A stretch of 10,000 bases of DNA from Anaerolinea sp. (GCA_020216845.1 JAIWNK010000142.1:1-10000), one strand, 5' to 3'; shown: positions 1-7,303, counted from the first letter of the stretch. The notes: a model not told the origin generated them from the letters alone. A program made the numbers and translations.

Positions 1-1166
1 CCAAAGAACAAGCCAATGGCGGAGGAAAACAGGGTTGCGATCAACACCGCGTCCAGACCAATCTGCGGCACGAGCGTGGTTCCACTCGCCTTGGCAAAGT
101 AACCGAAGACAACCCCAATCAGCCAGCCCAGCACAATTCCCAGCACCCCGCCCATTAGGCTCAACGTTGCCGCCTCGGCCAAAAATTGTAGCAAGATATC
201 GCCCCGCCGGGCACCCAACGCCTTGCGCAGGCCAATTTCACGCGTGCGCTCGGTGACCGAAACCAGCATGATGTTCATGATGCCAATTCCACCCACCAAC
301 AGCGAAATCGCCGCAATCCCGCCCAAAAAGACCGTCAGCGCCACCATAATCTGATTAATGGCATTCAACATATCTTGCGGGACAAAGACGTTCACGTCGT
401 TCATGCCAACCGGCGTCTGATGACGCACGCGCAGAACCTGACGCACCTGCTCGGTTGCCTGTTTGACGCGCCCGGCACTGCGCACCTGAACGGTGACAAA
501 ATCTACCGTGTCGCGCGGTGAGCGCACCGAGCGGGCGTGCACCAGCGAAATCGGCAACAGGGCCGCATTGTCCGTATCGGTGAAGGAGATGCTATTGCCG
601 GCCGGTTTCAGCACCCCAATCACACGGAAGGGCTGCCCTTCAATGTGCACCATCTCACCCACCAGGCCCGTCTGACGCCCAAACAGAGATTTGGCCAGGC
701 GCGGCCCCAACACCACCACCGCACTTTGCCCCAAAATATGTTCTTCTTTCAACGCCTCGCCTTCAGCCAGTTTGAGGTTATTGATTGAGAAATAATTGGC
801 CGTCACGCCATAAAAGTTTTGCGTTTGCGTCTTGCTGCCAAAGCTAAAAGTAGCCGAGCCGATCGTTTGTGCGGCCACCGCCAAAACATCCGGTGCCTGC
901 AACGGATCGGAAAGCGCCCGCACATCGCCCATCGTCAACGGCTTGGGGAAGCGAATTCCGGGGTCGGGCGCAGAAAAAACCACCAAAGTTGTTGAGCCCA
1001 CCCCAGATAGCTGTTCGCTGACGGAAGCCTGCAAGCCACGTCCAAGCGAAATCATGGCGATAACCGCCGCAACACCAATGACAATTCCCAAAATCGTCAG
1101 CGCCGAACGCAGCTTGTTGACCGTCAGGCTGCGCAGTGCTTCAATCAATGCCTGTGCCAGGTTCAT
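1..1166 (-). CDS. MacB/FtsX-type ABC transporter permease (3' end beyond window)
   Basis: This is the membrane subunit of a MacAB-like ABC exporter. Translating the minus strand from 1166 gives 388 uninterrupted codons that run off the window edge. The N-terminus carries one membrane helix (about residues 19-41, SALTILGIVIGVAAVIAMIS). A long extracytoplasmic MacB_PCD-like region follows (about 45-270), then a cluster of further membrane helices from about 273 onward. The conserved FtsX/MacB cytoplasmic segment is visible at 306-325 (ERTREIGLRKALGARRGDIL) and is known in the family to contact the ATPase. Family members are about 400 residues, so I infer that only some 15-25 C-terminal residues are missing. 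The ATG at 1166-1164 overlaps the ATPase TGA by 4 nt (ATGA), indicating translational coupling. The substrate cannot be read from sequence; macrolides, peptides or lipids are family possibilities. Confidence 0.93.
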   Translation of the reverse strand, partial: MNLAQALIEALRSLTVNKLRSALTILGIVIGVAAVIAMISLGRGLQASVSEQLSGVGSTTLVVFSAPDPGIRFPKPLTMGDVRALSDPLQAPDVLAVAAQTIGSATFSFGSKTQTQNFYGVTANYFSINNLKLAEGEALKEEHILGQSAVVVLGPRLAKSLFGRQTGLVGEMVHIEGQPFRVIGVLKPAGNSISFTDTDNAALLPISLVHARSVRSPRDTVDFVTVQVRSAGRVKQATEQVRQVLRVRHQTPVGMNDVNVFVPQDMLNAINQIMVALTVFLGGIAAISLLVGGIGIMNIMLVSVTERTREIGLRKALGARRGDILLQFLAEAATLSLMGGVLGIVLGWLIGVVFGYFAKASGTTLVPQIGLDAVLIATLFSSAIGLFF

Positions 1167-1864
1167 GCCACAGCTCCTTCCACTTTTCCATCACACATCG
1201 TAATGATGCGTTGTGCACGCCCCGCCACCGTCGGGTCATGCGTGACCAGAATGATCGTCGTACCGCGTTCGCGGTTGAGCTGCAAAAGCAGGTCGAGAAT
1301 CTCGCGCCCCGAACGGGTATCCAACGCACCGGTTGGCTCATCCGCCAAAATAATTGCCGGGTCGTTGACAAGGGCGCGAGCAATCGCCACACGTTGTTGT
1401 TGCCCCCCCGAAAGCTCCGTTGGCTTGTGATGCAAGCGATCGCCCAAGCCCACCGCCTCCAACGCTGCCTGAGCGCGTTGCCGGCGCGCCCGGCCACCAT
1501 TGCCCACATAGCGCATTGGCAATTCCACATTCTCCAGGGCCGAAATGCGCGGCAGCAGGTTAAAGCTCTGGAAGACAAAGCCCACCTTGCGCCCACGAAT
1601 ACGCGCCAGGGCATCATCCCGCAAACTGGAGACCAGCTCACCATCCAAAAAATAGCTACCGCTGCTAGGCCGATCCAAACAGCCAAGGATATTCATCAGC
1701 GTAGACTTGCCCGACCCACTCGGCCCCATGATGGCCACCACCTCACCGGCTGCAATCCGCAATGAGACGCCGTTCAAAGCGTGCACCTGCCACTTGCCCA
1801 TCGGGTAAATTTTGGTCAAATTCTCACCGGCCACGACCCAATCATTGGTTGTGCTTGCCTGCAT
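1163..1864 (-). CDS. MacB/LolD-type ABC transporter ATP-binding protein
   Basis: This is the cytoplasmic ATPase that powers the adjacent permease. With the start chosen here it has 233 residues and every hallmark of an active ABC ATPase: Walker A GPSGSGKS at 47-54, Q-loop Gln99 (VFQSFNLLP), signature LSGGQQQR at 151-158, Walker B IILADE at 171-176 with catalytic Glu176, D-loop ALD at 180-182 and H-loop His209. The pattern is that of the LolD/MacB/FtsE subfamily. An in-frame ATG exists at 1903, but it lies inside the adaptor gene. The ATG at 1864 sits 1 nt after the adaptor stop and 4 nt after a perfect GGAGGG, so I prefer it. The gene overlaps the permease start by 4 nt. ATPase function is certain; the transported substrate is unknown. 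Confidence 0.95.
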   Translation of the reverse strand: MQASTTNDWVVAGENLTKIYPMGKWQVHALNGVSLRIAAGEVVAIMGPSGSGKSTLMNILGCLDRPSSGSYFLDGELVSSLRDDALARIRGRKVGFVFQSFNLLPRISALENVELPMRYVGNGGRARRQRAQAALEAVGLGDRLHHKPTELSGGQQQRVAIARALVNDPAIILADEPTGALDTRSGREILDLLLQLNRERGTTIILVTHDPTVAGRAQRIITMCDGKVEGAVA

Positions 1865-1865
1865 C

Positions 1866-3278
1866 TCACCCTCCATTGCTAACCACACCAACCGAGGCAC
1901 CATTTTGCATTTGCATCAGCGAATCGGGGTTCAACACAATCGCATCCCCAACCTGCAAATCACCGCTCAGCACCTGACTGTGCGTTTCAGAAGAGATGCC
2001 CAACTGAATTTTGACCGGCTGCGGCAGCCCCGCCCCACGCTGAACGAACACAACCCGCTCGCCATCCAAAATGCGCACGGCGCTGTTGGGCACCAGCAGA
2101 ACATCCTGAACGTGTTGGGTCTGAATGCGCACCAGCACCGTCATTCCCGACCGAATGGACGAATCAGGATTGAGAACTTCAATCACCACCGGATAATTGA
2201 CCACGCCTTGGGCGCGTTCGCCGCTCAGGCCAACCTGCACCACCTCACCCTGATACTCGCGCCCCGGCACGGCATCAAAACTTAACTGCACCGCTGTGCC
2301 CTTCTCAATAAAGTTGATGTCTATCTCTGAGATGGCAACATCCACAAACCAATGAGAACGATCCTCCAGCTGAAATGCCAGGCTACCCGGCGTCACCCAA
2401 TCATCGTCTTCCACGCGCCGATCCGTAATCACACCATCAAATGGAGCCAGCAGGAATTGTTGCTCAAGCGTCATCTGTGCAGCTTGCAAGCGCGCCTGTG
2501 CTGCGGCCAACTCATCTGCCGGTGCGCCGTCTTTGATGCGTTCATAGGCGCGCTGCGCCTCAAGCAGTTGCGCCTGCGCCAGCGCAAGCTCTGCATCGGC
2601 CAGGGCCACCTCGCTGCTGCTTGGCGCGCTGGTGAGATAAGAAAGGTTGGCTTGTGCCAGGTTGCGCTGCTGAATAGCCTGCGCAAGCTGCTGCTGAGCG
2701 GTGGCGCGTTGCGGGTCACTGGCCGGGCGGTCATCCACCATATCGAAGAAGCGCTGTGCGTTGGCCACCGCCTCTTCGGCCAAAACCACATCCGCCTGTG
2801 CGCTATCCAGGGTCAGCTGCGCCACCTGACGCTGTCCATTACCAAATTGACGGCGCTTGCGTTCGGCTTTTTCCAGTGCGCTTTGCGCCTGCACCATATT
2901 TAGCTGTGCCTGTGCCCGGTTAACCTCGTTGTTGAGCAATGCATCAAGCTGTTGCTGCGCCTGATACACATCCACCTGAGCCAGCACCAAACTTTGCGGC
3001 AAACAATCCGGCGCAATGCGCGCCAATTCCTGGTCTTGGCGGACAGCATCGCCAATCGTCAGGTCGGCCACCTCGGCGCGCCCGCCCACCGACCAACTCA
3101 GCGAAGCCTGACGTGCCGGACGCACCACACCATTGGCAACCACAAACGCCGAAAGGTCGCCTTTTTCTGCAGGGGCTGTTTCAAACTTCATCGCCTGTTG
3201 CGCACTTTGAATGGACGCACAACCGCTGATCAGAATCAGCACCAACACCATTGCCACAGAAAAAATTTTGTATTTCAT
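1866..3278 (-). CDS. MacA/HlyD-type efflux adaptor lipoprotein (RND/MFP adaptor family)
   Basis: This is a membrane-fusion/adaptor protein of 470 residues for the ABC exporter encoded downstream. Residues 1-20 form a lipoprotein signal peptide with lipobox ISGC and Cys20 as the predicted lipidation site, so the protein should be anchored on the outer face of the cytoplasmic membrane. A first half-lipoyl segment (about 58-90) leads into a long Ala/Gln-rich coiled-coil hairpin (about 95-275). The second half-lipoyl segment follows (LLAPFDGVITDRRVEDDDWV, 276-295), then beta-barrel and membrane-proximal domains to the C-terminus. This is the standard MacA-like order. It is the first gene of an operon with the ATPase (1 nt gap) and the permease. 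A weak AAAGGG ribosome site precedes the ATG. The adaptor assignment is firm; whether it has an outer-membrane partner is unclear. Confidence 0.92.
   Translation of the reverse strand: MKYKIFSVAMVLVLILISGCASIQSAQQAMKFETAPAEKGDLSAFVVANGVVRPARQASLSWSVGGRAEVADLTIGDAVRQDQELARIAPDCLPQSLVLAQVDVYQAQQQLDALLNNEVNRAQAQLNMVQAQSALEKAERKRRQFGNGQRQVAQLTLDSAQADVVLAEEAVANAQRFFDMVDDRPASDPQRATAQQQLAQAIQQRNLAQANLSYLTSAPSSSEVALADAELALAQAQLLEAQRAYERIKDGAPADELAAAQARLQAAQMTLEQQFLLAPFDGVITDRRVEDDDWVTPGSLAFQLEDRSHWFVDVAISEIDINFIEKGTAVQLSFDAVPGREYQGEVVQVGLSGERAQGVVNYPVVIEVLNPDSSIRSGMTVLVRIQTQHVQDVLLVPNSAVRILDGERVVFVQRGAGLPQPVKIQLGISSETHSQVLSGDLQVGDAIVLNPDSLMQMQNGASVGVVSNGG
1869..1874 (-). promoter_or_regulatory. Shine-Dalgarno deciding the ATPase start
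   Basis: The minus strand reads GGAGGG, TGAG, ATG. The ribosome site lies in the last codons of the adaptor gene and the adaptor TGA is part of the spacer. This supports ATG 1864 over the upstream in-frame ATGs at 1876 and 1903, and it implies coupled translation of adaptor and ATPase. Confidence 0.8.
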
Positions 3279-3294
3279 TTTGCCCTTTATCCAT

Positions 3295-3314
3295 TGATGA
3301 GATTTTCCTCATCA
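3295..3314 (-). promoter_or_regulatory. Perfect inverted repeat, candidate operator of the efflux operon
   Basis: TGATGAG, six bases, then CTCATCA form an exact 7+7 dyad, 16 nt upstream of the adaptor ATG. On the minus strand the hexamer TATGAT at 3316-3311 resembles a -10 box and overlaps one arm. No convincing -35 box is visible 16-18 bp further upstream. A repressor or activator site is the likeliest reading for an exporter operon. A small RNA hairpin in the leader is the alternative. Confidence 0.4.
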
Positions 3315-3389
3315 TAACAACAAAGGGCAGCACACACATCGGCCCCAAGACGCAAAACCAGACCGACTACAAGCCTATTTTTCCGTTAT

Positions 3390-4010
3390 TCAGTCTTCGG
3401 GATCAGGCAAGCGCCAGTTAAGCCGCACGGCCATCAGGCGCATGACAACCACAACAAAGATGCCAATCAGGGTTGCCACCGATGCCATCACATTCCAACG
3501 CAGCAAAATCAGATACACCCACGCCCCAACGAACGAACAAGTCGCATAAAGCTGCGTGCTGCGGGCAAACACCACCGGAATCTGTGCACACAACACATCT
3601 CGCAAAATGCCGCCAAACACCCCGGTTATCACGCCCATCAACGCCGCAATCAGCAACGAATCTTGCATTTGAATGCCATAGCTTGCGCCAACAATGCTAA
3701 ACACGCCCAACCCCAGCGCATCTGGCACCAAAATCGAGCGCGACGTCAACACCAACAGGCCCGTTGAGTAAAACGTCACCAACGCCACCAAAAACGCCCA
3801 CCAGGCATACGAAGGTTCCAACACCCAAAAGACCGGCATACGACCCAGCAACACATCGCGCACCGTTCCGCCACCAAGCGCGGTAATCAGTCCAATCACA
3901 CAGGCGCCAACCACATCCATCTTTTTACGGCGCGCCTCCATCACCCCCGAAACAGCCCCCGCAACCACGCCCAAATAAGCAACCGGCACAATTAACCAAT
4001 CCGTAGACAT
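3390..4010 (-). CDS. TRIC/UPF0126 family membrane channel protein
   Basis: This is a small multi-pass membrane protein of 206 residues with about seven hydrophobic segments. It belongs to the UPF0126 (YicG/YadS) family, whose structures place it with the trimeric TRIC-type cation channels. Two internal repeats are visible, each with a Gly-Gly...Arg-Asp signature: ALGGGTVRDVLLGR at 44-57 and GVFGGILRDVL at 130-140. These glycine-kinked helices are characteristic. An in-frame ATG at 4028 exists, but ATG 4010 follows GGAGAAGGA directly and gives the usual family length of about 205 residues, so I chose it. It is transcribed divergently from frr and lies 111 nt upstream of the efflux operon on the same strand. 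No terminator is visible between them, so some read-through is possible. Ion selectivity and physiological role cannot be read from sequence; some family members have been described as glycine or cation permeases. Confidence 0.88.
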   Translation of the reverse strand: MSTDWLIVPVAYLGVVAGAVSGVMEARRKKMDVVGACVIGLITALGGGTVRDVLLGRMPVFWVLEPSYAWWAFLVALVTFYSTGLLVLTSRSILVPDALGLGVFSIVGASYGIQMQDSLLIAALMGVITGVFGGILRDVLCAQIPVVFARSTQLYATCSFVGAWVYLILLRWNVMASVATLIGIFVVVVMRLMAVRLNWRLPDPED

Positions 4011-4011
4011 A

Positions 4012-4020
4012 TCCTTCTCC
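4012..4020 (-). promoter_or_regulatory. Ribosome binding site deciding the TRIC-family start
   Basis: The minus strand reads GGAGAAGGA just before ATG 4010. The purine-rich site would fall inside the coding region if the ATG at 4028 were used, so it argues for the shorter protein. Confidence 0.6.
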
Positions 4021-4040
4021 AGACCCAAAAATTCGCCCTG

Positions 4041-4049
4041 ATTCTACCA
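4041..4049 (-). promoter_or_regulatory. Candidate extended -10 promoter for the TRIC-family gene
   Basis: The minus strand has TGGTAGAAT, matching an extended -10 (TGn followed by a TATAAT-like hexamer with one mismatch). It lies about 30 nt upstream of the start codon. No good -35 is visible at 17 bp, which is tolerated by extended -10 promoters. Sequence match only. Confidence 0.35.
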
Positions 4050-4124
4050 GAAGCAGAGTAGCATTTTTCGTCATTTTAGGGTATCCTTAAGGAAAATCCA
4101 CACTCCATAAAAACGATTGTTCTC

Positions 4125-4131
4125 AAGGAGG
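4125..4131 (+). promoter_or_regulatory. Shine-Dalgarno of frr (supports GTG start)
   Basis: AAGGAGG is a full anti-SD match, 5 nt before the GTG at 4137. It selects GTG as initiation codon; no ATG in frame lies nearby at a suitable distance. Confidence 0.8.
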
Positions 4132-4136
4132 AAATC

Positions 4137-4694
4137 GTGATCAAAGACACAATCAAAGAAGCTGAACTGCGCATGAAAGGCGCTCTGGATGCATTGGAAG
4201 GAGATCTTGCCAGCATTCGCACCGGGCGTGCTAGCCCAGCCCTGGTGGAAAAAATCCCCGTCGAATACTATGGCGCCCCAACTCCCTTAATGCAACTTGC
4301 CTCCATCAGCGTCCCCGAACCGCGCGCCCTGCTCATCCGCCCATTCGACCCAACCACCTTGCGCGCCATTGAACGCGCCATCCTGGCCTCCGAACTGGGA
4401 CTGACGCCCAACAACGATGGCAAATCCATCCGCCTCAACCTGCCGCCACTGACCGAAGAGCGCCGCCGCGAACTGGTCAAGGTCGTCAACAACCGTCTGG
4501 AAGAGACGCGCGTCGCCGTGCGCAATGTGCGCCGCGACATCATCAAAGACTTGCGCGAATTTGAGCATGAAAAACTCATCTCAGAAGACGACCTCAAGAA
4601 AGGTGAAGAAGAACTGCAAAAGCTCACCGACCGCATGATCCAACAAGTTGATGCCATTGGCGAACGCAAATCCAAAGAAATCATGGAGGTCTAA
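4137..4694 (+). CDS. frr: Ribosome recycling factor
   Basis: RRF, with EF-G, splits the post-termination 70S ribosome so that its subunits can be reused. The protein is 185 residues, exactly the usual length. Hallmarks are SIRTGRASP at 26-34, the domain II beta strands ([19 protein letters not shown], about 43-61), RAIERAI at 76-82, and [24 protein letters not shown] from 87. The invariant helix segment VRNVRRD at 128-134 places an Arg at 132, the position known to be essential in E. coli RRF. Translation starts at GTG behind a perfect AAGGAGG. It heads a frr-uppS-cdsA cluster, a common bacterial order, but pyrH, its frequent upstream partner, is replaced here by a divergent channel gene. No clear -35/-10 pair is visible in the 126-nt divergent region. 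Confidence 0.98.
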   Translation: MIKDTIKEAELRMKGALDALEGDLASIRTGRASPALVEKIPVEYYGAPTPLMQLASISVPEPRALLIRPFDPTTLRAIERAILASELGLTPNNDGKSIRLNLPPLTEERRRELVKVVNNRLEETRVAVRNVRRDIIKDLREFEHEKLISEDDLKKGEEELQKLTDRMIQQVDAIGERKSKEIMEV

Positions 4695-4703
4695 ACAACG
4701 CTC

Positions 4704-5459
4704 ATGAGTGAAGCAATCCCCTCCACCCCATTGCCGGCGCTGAAAAAAGTTCCCCGGCACATTGCCATCATCATGGATGGTAACGGACGCTGGGCAGCGG
4801 CGCGCGGCCTGCCACGCCTGGCAGGTCACCGTGCCGGCACCGAAAACTTACGCAACGTCATTCGCGCCTGTGTGGAATTTGGCGTTTCCTATCTAACGAT
4901 TTATGCCTTCTCCACGGAAAACTGGGGCCGTCCCAACGACGAGGTCGAGGGGCTGATGCACATTCTGGAAGAAGTGATTGATAAAGAATTGACAGAACTG
5001 CATCAAGAAGGGGTGCAGCTTCGCCACATTGGCCGCATTGAACGTCTGCCGCAAGGCCTGGCCGAAAAAGTGCGCAACGCCCAAGAACTGACCCGCAACA
5101 ATCAACGCCTGATTCTATGCATCGCCTGGAACTATGGCGGACGGGATGAAATCGTCTGCGCCGTGCGCCACCTGTTGGAAGCCCAAACCCCACCAGAAGC
5201 CATCAGCGAACAACTGATTAGCGATTCGCTCTTCACCGCCGGCATTCCAGACCCGGATCTCATCATCCGTACCTCCGGCGAGATGCGCATTAGCAACTTC
5301 CTCATCTGGCAGGCTGCCTATTCTGAATGGTATGTCACCCCGGTGCTATGGCCCGATTTTGGCCGCCTGGAGTTATACAAAGCCCTGCAAGACTACGAAC
5401 GCCGCGATCGGCGCTTTGGCCGACTTTCGGAATGTGAGGCAAAGCCTGATGCTGCGTGA
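4704..5459 (+). CDS. uppS: Isoprenyl transferase (undecaprenyl diphosphate synthase)
   Basis: This is a cis-prenyltransferase that extends farnesyl diphosphate with isopentenyl diphosphate to make the C55 carrier used in peptidoglycan and surface-polymer synthesis. It is cytosolic and membrane-associated. The 251 residues show the full family set: IAIIMDGNGRW at 20-30 with catalytic Asp25, GHRAG at 41-45, TIYAFSTENWGRP at 65-77, WNYGGRDEI at 142-150, and IPDPDLIIRTSGEMRISNF at 181-199, where the Arg and Ser residues bind diphosphate. Product chain length cannot be read from the motifs. The gene begins 9 nt after frr. The nearest ribosome site is GGAGG at 4685-4689, 14 nt from the ATG, which is long, so reinitiation by ribosomes leaving frr seems likely. 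Its 3' end overlaps cdsA by 11 nt. Confidence 0.97.
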   Translation: MSEAIPSTPLPALKKVPRHIAIIMDGNGRWAAARGLPRLAGHRAGTENLRNVIRACVEFGVSYLTIYAFSTENWGRPNDEVEGLMHILEEVIDKELTELHQEGVQLRHIGRIERLPQGLAEKVRNAQELTRNNQRLILCIAWNYGGRDEIVCAVRHLLEAQTPPEAISEQLISDSLFTAGIPDPDLIIRTSGEMRISNFLIWQAAYSEWYVTPVLWPDFGRLELYKALQDYERRDRRFGRLSECEAKPDAA

Positions 5460-6258
5460 ACGCGTGTTGGTGGCGTTGGCGCTGCTGATTGTCAGCGTGC
5501 TGTTCGTCTTCCTGGGCGGATGGGCCTTCACGGCCTATTTAACAGTAGTTCTCTCCATCTCCGCCTGGGAATATGCGCACATCTTTCAGACCGGCGGCTA
5601 TGCCCCCTCGCGCCCGCTGCTGACCATTGGTGTTGCGTTGCTCATCCTCAGCCGCGCCGCTTTTGGCCTAACAATCAGCGCCGGCCTATTGGGCCTGTTC
5701 ACCCTGGTCTCAATGACGCTACACCTGATTGCCTACGAGCGCGGCACCGAAAGCGCCGCCCTCGATTTTGTCATTGGCCTGGGCGGGCTGCTTTACCTGG
5801 GCTGGGTGGGCGGTTACCTGCTTTCGCTGCGCCAACTGCCAGAGGGGCAATGGTGGCTCTTGCTGGTTGTGCCCATCGTCGCCATTGGCGATAGCGGCGC
5901 CTATTTCATCGGGCGAGCGTTTGGCAAACATGCCCTGGCGGCGCGCCTCAGCCCCAAAAAGACCTGGGAAGGGTACTTTGGCGGGGTGGCAAGCGCCATG
6001 GTAGGCGGGCTTGTGCTGGCCCTGTTTTGGCAACGCTTCTGCCCTGCCATCACCCCCGCCCTGGGGCTGGGCTTTGGCGCGCTGCTTGGCCTGCTAACCC
6101 CGCTGGGTGACCTGGGCGAAAGTATGCTCAAGCGCTCCTTCCAGGTCAAAGATTCGGGCCGCCTGCTGCCCGGCCATGGCGGCATGTTCGACCGAATTGA
6201 CTCGTGGTTATGGGCCGGCTTCCTCGGCTATTTTCTGGTGCTCTGGTTCGGTTTGTAA
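5449..6258 (+). CDS. cdsA: Phosphatidate cytidylyltransferase (CDP-diglyceride synthase)
   Basis: This enzyme makes CDP-diacylglycerol from CTP and phosphatidic acid, the branch point for membrane phospholipids. The protein has 269 residues and is mostly hydrophobic, with about eight membrane segments. Conserved elements are AIGDSGAYFIGRAFGKH at 145-161, SPKKTWEG at 168-175 and the C-terminal family signature at 225-251 (SMLKRSF, then KDSG, then PGHGGMFDRID), complete with its metal-binding Asp residues. The reading frame stays open upstream to an ATG at 5332, but those codons lie inside uppS and do not look like CdsA. ATG 5449, preceded by GAGG at 5436-5439, gives the normal family length and overlaps uppS by 11 nt. 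The TAA lies inside the 5' arm of a strong terminator. Confidence 0.97.
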   Translation: MLRERVLVALALLIVSVLFVFLGGWAFTAYLTVVLSISAWEYAHIFQTGGYAPSRPLLTIGVALLILSRAAFGLTISAGLLGLFTLVSMTLHLIAYERGTESAALDFVIGLGGLLYLGWVGGYLLSLRQLPEGQWWLLLVVPIVAIGDSGAYFIGRAFGKHALAARLSPKKTWEGYFGGVASAMVGGLVLALFWQRFCPAITPALGLGFGALLGLLTPLGDLGESMLKRSFQVKDSGRLLPGHGGMFDRIDSWLWAGFLGYFLVLWFGL

Positions 6259-6286
6259 CAGTCCGCGCGTGCGGACTGTTTTTTTT
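6257..6286 (+). terminator. Intrinsic terminator after cdsA
   Basis: A perfect 10-bp stem (AACAGTCCGC / GCGGACTGTT, four-base loop GCGT) runs straight into eight T residues. This is a textbook rho-independent terminator. It starts within the cdsA stop codon and ends only about 15 nt before the glpX ribosome site. Confidence 0.93.
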
Positions 6287-6300
6287 CGCCTTTGCTTTTC

Positions 6301-6310
6301 AGGAGGAGGA
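6301..6310 (+). promoter_or_regulatory. Shine-Dalgarno deciding the glpX start
   Basis: AGGAGGAGGA ends 6 nt before ATG 6317. The glpX frame is open upstream into cdsA (ATG at 6107), but this strong site and the family N-terminus fix the start at 6317. Confidence 0.85.
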
Positions 6311-6316
6311 ACTTTT

Positions 6317-7303
6317 ATGATTGACACCAAACCAACTCGCAACCTGGCTTTGGAACTCGTTCGTGTAACCGAAGCGGCCGCACTGGGAGCGGCGCGCTAC
6401 ATGGGCCGCGGCGACAAAATCGCCGCCGACAAAGCCGCAGTTGATGGCATGAGGTTGATGCTCAACACCATTGAAATGGATGGCGTCATTGTCATCGGCG
6501 AGGGTGAAAAGGACAGTGCCCCCATGCTCTACAACGGTGAACACCTCGGCACCGGTCAACCCCCACAAGTGGATATTGCCGTTGACCCAATTGATGGCAC
6601 CCGCCCATTGGCTTTGGGGCTGAACAATTCCATCGCCACCGTCGCCCTGGCACCGCGTGGCTCCATGTTCAACCCCGGCCCGTTCATGTACATGAACAAA
6701 ATTGCCGTCGGCCCAGAAGCCAGAGATGTGATTGACATCGAAGCCCCCCCCGCTGAAAACTTGCGCCGCATTGCTCGCGCCAAAGGCGCCAACGTCAATG
6801 ACCTGACGGTTGTCATCCTCGACCGCCCACGCCACGAAGCGCTGATCAACGAGGTGCGCAAAGCCGGCGCCCGCATCCGCCTCATCCCCGATGGCGATGT
6901 TGCCGCGGCGCTGATGACGGCCATCCCCGAAACCGGCATTGACGTATTGATGGGCATTGGCGGCACGCCCGAAGGCGTGCTAGCGGCCACCGCCATGCGC
7001 TGCACCGGCGGCGCCATCGAGGGCAAGCTGTGGCCGCGCAATCAGGAAGAAATTGACAAAGGCCGCGAGCTTGGCTACGACCCGAGTCGTGTCCTGACAA
7101 TCAACGACCTGGTCTCCTCCGAAGATGTTTTCTTTGCCGCTACCGGCATCACCAATGGCGACCTGCTGCACGGCGTTGAATATTTCCGCGACGGCGCCCG
7201 CACCGAAAGCCTGGTGATGCGCGGCCTGACCGGCACTGTCCGGCGCATCATCTCCACCCACCGCATCAGCAAACTATCGCAAATCAGCGCACTGGAATAC
7301 TAA
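6317..7303 (+). CDS. glpX: Class II fructose-1,6-bisphosphatase (GlpX type)
   Basis: The enzyme hydrolyses fructose 1,6-bisphosphate to fructose 6-phosphate in gluconeogenesis; some family members also act on sedoheptulose 1,7-bisphosphate. The 328 residues match GlpX along the whole length: RVTEAAALGAARYMGRGDK at 16-34, AADKAAVDGM with Asp38, VIGEGEKD at 59-66 with Glu62, AVDPIDGTR at 88-96, IPDGDVAAAL at 190-199 and GIGGTPEG at 213-220 with Glu219. By comparison with E. coli GlpX from memory, metal ligands Asp33, Glu57, Asp85 and Glu213 correspond to Asp38, Glu62, Asp90 and Glu219. The fifth, Glu88, corresponds to Asp93. The gene stands alone behind the cdsA terminator, and no promoter is evident in the short gap. 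The class is certain; preference for one sugar bisphosphate is not resolvable. Confidence 0.97.
   Translation: MIDTKPTRNLALELVRVTEAAALGAARYMGRGDKIAADKAAVDGMRLMLNTIEMDGVIVIGEGEKDSAPMLYNGEHLGTGQPPQVDIAVDPIDGTRPLALGLNNSIATVALAPRGSMFNPGPFMYMNKIAVGPEARDVIDIEAPPAENLRRIARAKGANVNDLTVVILDRPRHEALINEVRKAGARIRLIPDGDVAAALMTAIPETGIDVLMGIGGTPEGVLAATAMRCTGGAIEGKLWPRNQEEIDKGRELGYDPSRVLTINDLVSSEDVFFAATGITNGDLLHGVEYFRDGARTESLVMRGLTGTVRRIISTHRISKLSQISALEY

Noticed and set aside
1136..1765. 209-codon plus-strand frame and 181-codon minus-strand frame across the ATPase region
   Set aside because: Both are out-of-frame shadows of the ABC ATPase, whose motifs are complete in its own frame. Their translations look like arbitrary Arg/Trp- or Gln-rich sequence.
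2352..2903. 183-codon plus-strand frame opposite the adaptor
   Set aside because: It is antisense to the Ala/Gln-rich coiled-coil region, whose biased codons suppress stops on the other strand. The translation shows no domain and no ribosome site is present.
4084..4093. Ten-base palindrome TCCTTAAGGA in the divergent intergenic region
   Set aside because: Too short and not paired with a clear promoter; such palindromes occur by chance at this length.
5332..5448. N-terminal extension of CdsA
   Set aside because: The 39 extra residues are encoded inside uppS, are not CdsA-like, and the ATG at 5449 has its own GAGG and gives the normal family length.
6107..6316. 70-residue N-terminal extension of GlpX
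   Set aside because: It is read from cdsA codons and through the terminator. The very strong AGGAGGAGGA before 6317 and the family N-terminus fix the start there.
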